In this document: positions 59,998 through 64,000 of the stretch, one piece after another
Layout of the letters: each line of letters begins with the position of its first letter
How positions within the stretch are numbered: the first letter of the stretch is position 1
Assembly (NCBI GenBank): GCA_017614155.1
Contig: JAGACK010000004.1
Location: forward strand, 1 to 64,000
Reading direction: 5' to 3'
Origin: Lachnospiraceae bacterium
GTDB lineage: Bacteria > Bacillota > Clostridia > Lachnospirales > Lachnospiraceae
Length of the DNA stretch: 64,000 nt
Notes under the pieces: model-generated
Databases searched by the model: none
Told to the model about the DNA's origin: nothing
Seen by the model: the letters and a program-made list of their open reading frames with translations, nothing else
Program-made: the position numbers and the translations under genes

Positions 59998-62662
59998 TTA
60001 CCTCTGACTGAAGTTTGTACAGCGTGTTCATGGCTTCCATAGGTGTCATGTTTGACAGGTCAAGTTTTTTTATCTCATCTATCACGAGATCATAACCCAT
60101 GAAATCAAAAAGGGTCATCTGGTTTTCAAGGCCATTGTCCTTCTTCTTTTTTCCGGAGGCTTCCCTTATGGGCGGCGCTCCGACTCTTTCGATCCTCTGT
60201 GTGATATCGTTGTCGGAAAGCTCATCAACTATGACTCTTGCTCTTTCTATCACCGACGAGGGCACTCCGGCAAGCTTTGCCACCTCGATACCGTAGGATC
60301 TGTCCGCTCCGCCCTTTGTGATCTTTCGAAGGAATACAACCTCATCTCCTCTTTCCTTTACGGCAAAGCAGTAATTGTTCACGCAGGGTATCTTGCCCTC
60401 AAGCGTAGTCAGTTCATGATAATGTGTCGCAAACAGAGCCTTTCCGCCGCACAGTTTGACATTGCTGATATGCTCAACCACGGCCCATGCTATCGCCAGT
60501 CCGTCATAGGTGGAGGTGCCGCGCCCGATCTCATCGAGAATAAGCAGGCTGTTTTTGGTAGCGTTTCTGAGGATATTTGCCACCTCTGTCATCTCCACCA
60601 TGAATGTCGACTGTCCCGACGCCAGATCATCAGAGGCGCCTACTCTGGTAAATATCCTGTCAGTCACGCAGACATCCGCGCTTTTTGCGGGCACAAATGA
60701 ACCTATGGATGCAAGCAGGACGATCAGCGCCGTAAACCTCATGTAGGTGGACTTTCCTGCCATGTTCGGACCGGTGATGATGAGTATCCTGTTGTTTTCG
60801 CTGTCCAGAAAAACATCATTTGAAACAAATGATCCCGGAGGTATCATCTTTTCCACGACCGGATGTCTTCCGTCTTTTATGTTTATGATCCCCTTTGTGT
60901 TTATCGCGGGCCTGACATATCCTTCATGCTCCGCGACATAGGACAGGGAACAGAAGGCATCCAGATAGGATACTGCCTTTGCGCTTTCCTTGATCTTTGA
61001 GACATTTTCGGAAATTGTCCTCCTCACATCATCAAACAGCTCATATTCCAGGCTGTTCAGTCTCTCCTCGGAATTGAGGATCATATCCTCTATCTTTTTC
61101 AGTTCCTGCGTTGTAAATCTTTCCGCATTCGTAAGGGTCTGTTTTCTGATAAAGTCCTCGGGAACAAGGTCAAGAAAAGAATTCGTGACTTCAAAATAAT
61201 AACCGAACACCTTGTTGAACCTGATCCGAAGGTTCTTTATGCCGGTCCTTTCCCTCTGCTCATTTTCGAGATTTAAAAGCCATTCCTTCCCTTCCGTCTT
61301 TGCGGATCTTAAAGTATCCGCTTCGCTGCTGTATCCCTGCTTTATTATCCCGCCTTCCTTCACGGCCATGGGCGGTTCATCAACAACGGCTCTCTCGATC
61401 AGGGCGACAAGTTCTTCGAAGTCATCTATCCTTTCATTCAGTCTTTTAAGCAGCGCACTGTCAAATCCTGAAAGTACCTTTTTGATAGGACCGAGCATGG
61501 AAAGCGATCCTTTAAGAGCGATGATATCCCTCGGATTGGCATTGCCGTAGCTGACCCTGCACATCAGTCTTTCGATATCATAAATGGCGTTCAGGTATTC
61601 CCTGATCTCATCCCTGTCCATGAGTTTTTCGGAAAGCTCAGAGACCGCATCAAGCCTTTCTTCGATGGCGCGGGCATCTATCAGCGGCTGCGCCAGAAAG
61701 CTTTTGAGCATCCTTGATCCCATTGCTGTCTTTGTCTTGTCTATGACCCAGAAAAGAGAGCCTCTCTTTTCCTTTTCCCTCATCGTCTCGGTAAGCTCGA
61801 GATTCCTTCTGCTCGAGGAATCGATCGTCATGAAGCTTTCACCGTTATAAACGGAAATCTCGGTTATGTTTTCCGGATCGCTCTTCTGGGTATCGGTCAG
61901 ATAATAAAGGAGGGCGCCGGATGCTATCAGCGCCGACGGGATATCGGCAAGTCCGAGCCCTTCGATATTTGAGACCTTGAAGTGTCTCATGAGCCTTTCT
62001 TTTGCGCTGTTTTCTTCAAAGCTGTGATCGTTTAAGGAGTTTACGGGGACATCAAATCTTTCCTTTATGCTTTTGACATCGACGCCGCTCATAAAAAAGG
62101 ACTGGTTGCAGATGATCTCCTTCGGGGCAAATTTTGATATCTCATCAAAGAGGGATTCTCCCTGACGCAGCTGTGTCACAAGCAGGTCGCCCGTCGTCAC
62201 ATCCGCAGTCGCTATCCCGAAGCTGTCACAGATATAGGCGATGCACATAATGAAGCTGTTCGAGCCCGAATCCATGTCATAGATATTTGTATTTGTACCC
62301 GGAGTCACCACCCTGATGACATCTCTTTTTACGATGCCCTTTGCATCTTTCGGATCCTCGAGCTGCTCACATACGGCCACCTTGCATCCTTCGGCAACCA
62401 GCCTGTCGATATAGGTATCCGCTGCGTGAAAAGGCACCCCGCACATCGGAGCCCTTTCGGGAAGCCCGCAGCTTTTTCCGGTCAGGGTCAGCTTCAGAGT
62501 CTTTGATACAAATACGGCATCCTCAAAGAACATCTCGTAAAAATCCCCGAGCCTGTAAAAAAGGATGCAGTCAGGGTACTCCTTCTTCATCTGAAGGTAA
62601 TGCTGCATCATCGGGGATACGTTTTTTATTGTTTCTTCGTCGAATTCGGCAAGCTTTTCCAT
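59963..62662 (-). CDS. mutS: MutS mismatch-recognition protein
   Basis: The ATG at 62662 is chosen (GGAG six bases upstream) and gives 899 residues with SPMMQHYLQMKKEYPDCILFYRLGDFYEMF near residue 15, as in other MutS. The Phe-x-Glu mismatch wedge is in LFYRLGDFYE. The ATPase has TGPNMAGKSTYM and LILDEIGRGTSTYDG. An in-frame ATG at 62761 lies inside a stem-loop and adds 33 unlikely residues. It starts mutS-mutL-miaA. Confidence 0.97.
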   Translation of the reverse strand: MEKLAEFDEETIKNVSPMMQHYLQMKKEYPDCILFYRLGDFYEMFFEDAVFVSKTLKLTLTGKSCGLPERAPMCGVPFHAADTYIDRLVAEGCKVAVCEQLEDPKDAKGIVKRDVIRVVTPGTNTNIYDMDSGSNSFIMCIAYICDSFGIATADVTTGDLLVTQLRQGESLFDEISKFAPKEIICNQSFFMSGVDVKSIKERFDVPVNSLNDHSFEENSAKERLMRHFKVSNIEGLGLADIPSALIASGALLYYLTDTQKSDPENITEISVYNGESFMTIDSSSRRNLELTETMREKEKRGSLFWVIDKTKTAMGSRMLKSFLAQPLIDARAIEERLDAVSELSEKLMDRDEIREYLNAIYDIERLMCRVSYGNANPRDIIALKGSLSMLGPIKKVLSGFDSALLKRLNERIDDFEELVALIERAVVDEPPMAVKEGGIIKQGYSSEADTLRSAKTEGKEWLLNLENEQRERTGIKNLRIRFNKVFGYYFEVTNSFLDLVPEDFIRKQTLTNAERFTTQELKKIEDMILNSEERLNSLEYELFDDVRRTISENVSKIKESAKAVSYLDAFCSLSYVAEHEGYVRPAINTKGIINIKDGRHPVVEKMIPPGSFVSNDVFLDSENNRILIITGPNMAGKSTYMRFTALIVLLASIGSFVPAKSADVCVTDRIFTRVGASDDLASGQSTFMVEMTEVANILRNATKNSLLILDEIGRGTSTYDGLAIAWAVVEHISNVKLCGGKALFATHYHELTTLEGKIPCVNNYCFAVKERGDEVVFLRKITKGGADRSYGIEVAKLAGVPSSVIERARVIVDELSDNDITQRIERVGAPPIREASGKKKKDNGLENQMTLFDFMGYDLVIDEIKKLDLSNMTPMEAMNTLYKLQSEVNDRNERKDSPS

Positions 62663-62730
62663 CATACTCTCCGGTACAGGGTTCCTCATCTGAAACCCCG
62701 TGTCCGTCCCGGCTGTTTCAGCCTGAACAT

Positions 62731-62776
62731 TAACGGAGGAGATGTGCTGTTTATGACACATCTCCCCCCACCGTTT
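62731..62776. repeat. Stem-loop in the mutS leader
   Basis: Arms TAACGGAGGAGATGTG (62731-62746) and CACATCTCCCCCCACCGTT (from 62757) pair with a few bulges around a ten-base loop. It has no T-run on the minus strand, so it is more a leader structure than a terminator. The GGTGGGGGGAG on the minus strand could mislead start-site prediction. Confidence 0.6.
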
Positions 62777-62797
62777 AATGCTTTTATTATACGCAGA

Positions 62798-64000
62798 TCA
62801 TTCAAGCACAAACCTTGAAACTATACCCTTCATCTCGGCCACAAACTCTACCGTTGTATCCGCAATGGTATCCGTCTCCGAAGTAACGGCAACTATGTCC
62901 GTGGTCTTCTGGGCGATATCCGTCACGCCGTTTGCAGACTCTCCGATGGTCGTATTGATGCCGTTGATCGAAGTAGAAACATCATCGATAGATCCTGACA
63001 GGCTGTGAACGGCCTCGTTGATCGAAGACATGCTCTCCTCAAAGGAACTGGCATCATCGGAATACTGCTGCGCAAGGTCAGCAAAGGAAGCATAATCCGC
63101 CGTTACATCCTTGTCCACAAAGGCAATGGCCCTCTCAAGACACCCTGACATATTGTCCACGGATCTGTGAACCTCCTCCACGATCTCGTTGATGCCGCTG
63201 ACCGTATCCGAAGACTGGTTTGCCAGATGTCCGATCTCCTCGGCGACAACCGCAAATCCTCTTCCGGCCTCGCCTGCCCTGGCAGCCTCTATCGATGCAT
63301 TGAGTGCCAGGAGATTGGTCTGTCCTGCTATGCTCTTTATGGTCTCCGTCAGCTCGTTTATCTTGTCGACGGCCTTGCTCTGCTCTATGGCTGCATCTGA
63401 CTGTGTCTTCACATCCGCAAAGATCTGTGTCGTACGGGCCGAAGCCTCGTTTACCTGTTCCTTGATCTCGGCAGCCTTCTTCTTTACATCCGCAGCCAGC
63501 TGCTCGCCCTTGTTTGAAAGATCGTTTATCTGCTCGGTATTGTTTACCATTGTCTCGACATTTCCGTTGATCGTCTCCGTAGTTGCCGAAGTCTCCTGCA
63601 TTCCGGCAGCAAGTTCTTCGGATGTGGCGGAGTTGTCGGAGGAATTGTCATTGAGCTTTATGGTATTATCCTTCAGCTTTCTCGCATTGGCATCAAGCTC
63701 GTCCGCAACATGATCGATCTGCTTGACAGTATCACGAAGAGATTTTCTCATATCTCCGATGGTACGGGCGATCTGTCCCATCTCGTCAGCCCTGACCACC
63801 AGCTTCTCGGATTCTTTATTATGTGAGAAATCAAGCCTTCCTGTCTGCTCGACAAGCTGCACTATATCCTTTACAGGCCTTAAAAGAACCCTCGTTACCA
63901 CAAACATCAAAACAGTAAGCACAAGCATGATGATCACAAGGATGATGGTCGATTTCTGCGCAACCTTGTTTATCTGGTCGTCTATCTCAGACTCATCCAT
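62798..64000 (-). CDS. Methyl-accepting chemotaxis protein (5' end outside window)
   Basis: At least 400 residues are visible; the frame is open to the right edge, so the sensor domain and true start are missing. A membrane segment ([19 protein letters not shown]) is followed by HAMP ([18 protein letters not shown]) and a long coiled signalling domain with the hairpin tip [43 protein letters not shown]. It relays attractant or repellent binding to CheA. The C-terminus FVLE has no NWETF-like CheR tether. Confidence 0.92.
   Translation of the reverse strand: MDESEIDDQINKVAQKSTIILVIIMLVLTVLMFVVTRVLLRPVKDIVQLVEQTGRLDFSHNKESEKLVVRADEMGQIARTIGDMRKSLRDTVKQIDHVADELDANARKLKDNTIKLNDNSSDNSATSEELAAGMQETSATTETINGNVETMVNNTEQINDLSNKGEQLAADVKKKAAEIKEQVNEASARTTQIFADVKTQSDAAIEQSKAVDKINELTETIKSIAGQTNLLALNASIEAARAGEAGRGFAVVAEEIGHLANQSSDTVSGINEIVEEVHRSVDNMSGCLERAIAFVDKDVTADYASFADLAQQYSDDASSFEESMSSINEAVHSLSGSIDDVSTSINGINTTIGESANGVTDIAQKTTDIVAVTSETDTIADTTVEFVAEMKGIVSRFVLE

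Noticed and set aside
58537-60042. 501-codon open frame on the plus strand
   Set aside because: It is antisense to mutL, has no ribosome site or family features, and mutL is certain.

Overview
The window reads as part of a chromosome of an anaerobic Gram-positive bacterium of the class Clostridia, most likely family Lachnospiraceae. The evidence is gene content and order: rplU-prp-rpmA-obgE-yhbY-nadD-yqeK-rsfS; a LexA/YneA pair; mreB-mreC-mreD-PBP2-rodA-mgsA; mutS-mutL-miaA next to a methionine gamma-lyase-like PLP enzyme. Strong GGAGG ribosome sites, lipoproteins and many two-component genes agree with this. The genus cannot be fixed by eye. No tRNA, rRNA or CRISPR array was seen. From about 13.6 kb to the right edge every gene except yneA lies on the minus strand.

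Left part (1-16.1 kb): surface and signalling genes. A large secreted repeat protein runs off the left edge. It is preceded by a receiver-like protein that lacks its phosphorylation site. An AgrC/AgrA-type sensor-regulator pair, a lipoprotein form of the PepD dipeptidase bracketed by a dispersed GC-rich repeat, and a LysR regulator follow. A 24-codon ORF with its own terminator sits next to the LysR gene. Then come a hybrid histidine kinase and, facing it, a receiver / HD-GYP-receiver / Hpt operon that looks like a cyclic-di-GMP phosphorelay.

16.1-21.6 kb: core genes. lexA and the divergent SOS division inhibitor yneA share an intergenic region with four LexA-box-like sites, one of them exactly in the spacer of a consensus promoter. 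The L21-Prp-L27 and ObgE-to-RsfS blocks follow. L27 has the cleavable N-terminus that Prp removes.

21.6-37.4 kb: a complete RiPP (ribosomally made, modified peptide) cluster, the centre of interest. Read right to left from a probable promoter near 37.35 kb it encodes an HlyD-type adaptor, a C39 peptidase-ABC exporter, a second NHLM-type ABC protein, a tandem GNAT-like protein, an NHLP-leader precursor (six Cys and one Lys in the core), a cobalamin-type RiPP radical SAM enzyme, a SPASM radical SAM enzyme, a PoyD-like radical SAM epimerase candidate, a second NHLP precursor (three Cys and one Lys), a CPBP membrane protease, an acyl carrier protein and an acyl-AMP ligase. Both cores use tandem Cys pentads. 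The inferred product is an exported peptide carrying thioether or other radical-SAM modifications, possibly D-residues, and possibly a fatty-acyl group passed from ligase to ACP to GNAT to a core lysine. The lipidation step is inference.

37.4-64 kb: housekeeping. This holds a DUF1294 protein, a tyrosine recombinase, a 5'-nucleotidase lipoprotein, a cytidylate kinase-like protein, RluD-type pseudouridine synthase, LspA, AroB, SepF and YggS. A 230-bp palindromic MITE-like element follows, then an orphan membrane-anchored adaptor, a small P-loop protein, the elongasome block (carboxypeptidase, MgsA, RodA, an unusually long PBP2, MreD, MreC, MreB), RadC, MiaA, MutL and MutS. The window ends inside a methyl-accepting chemotaxis protein.
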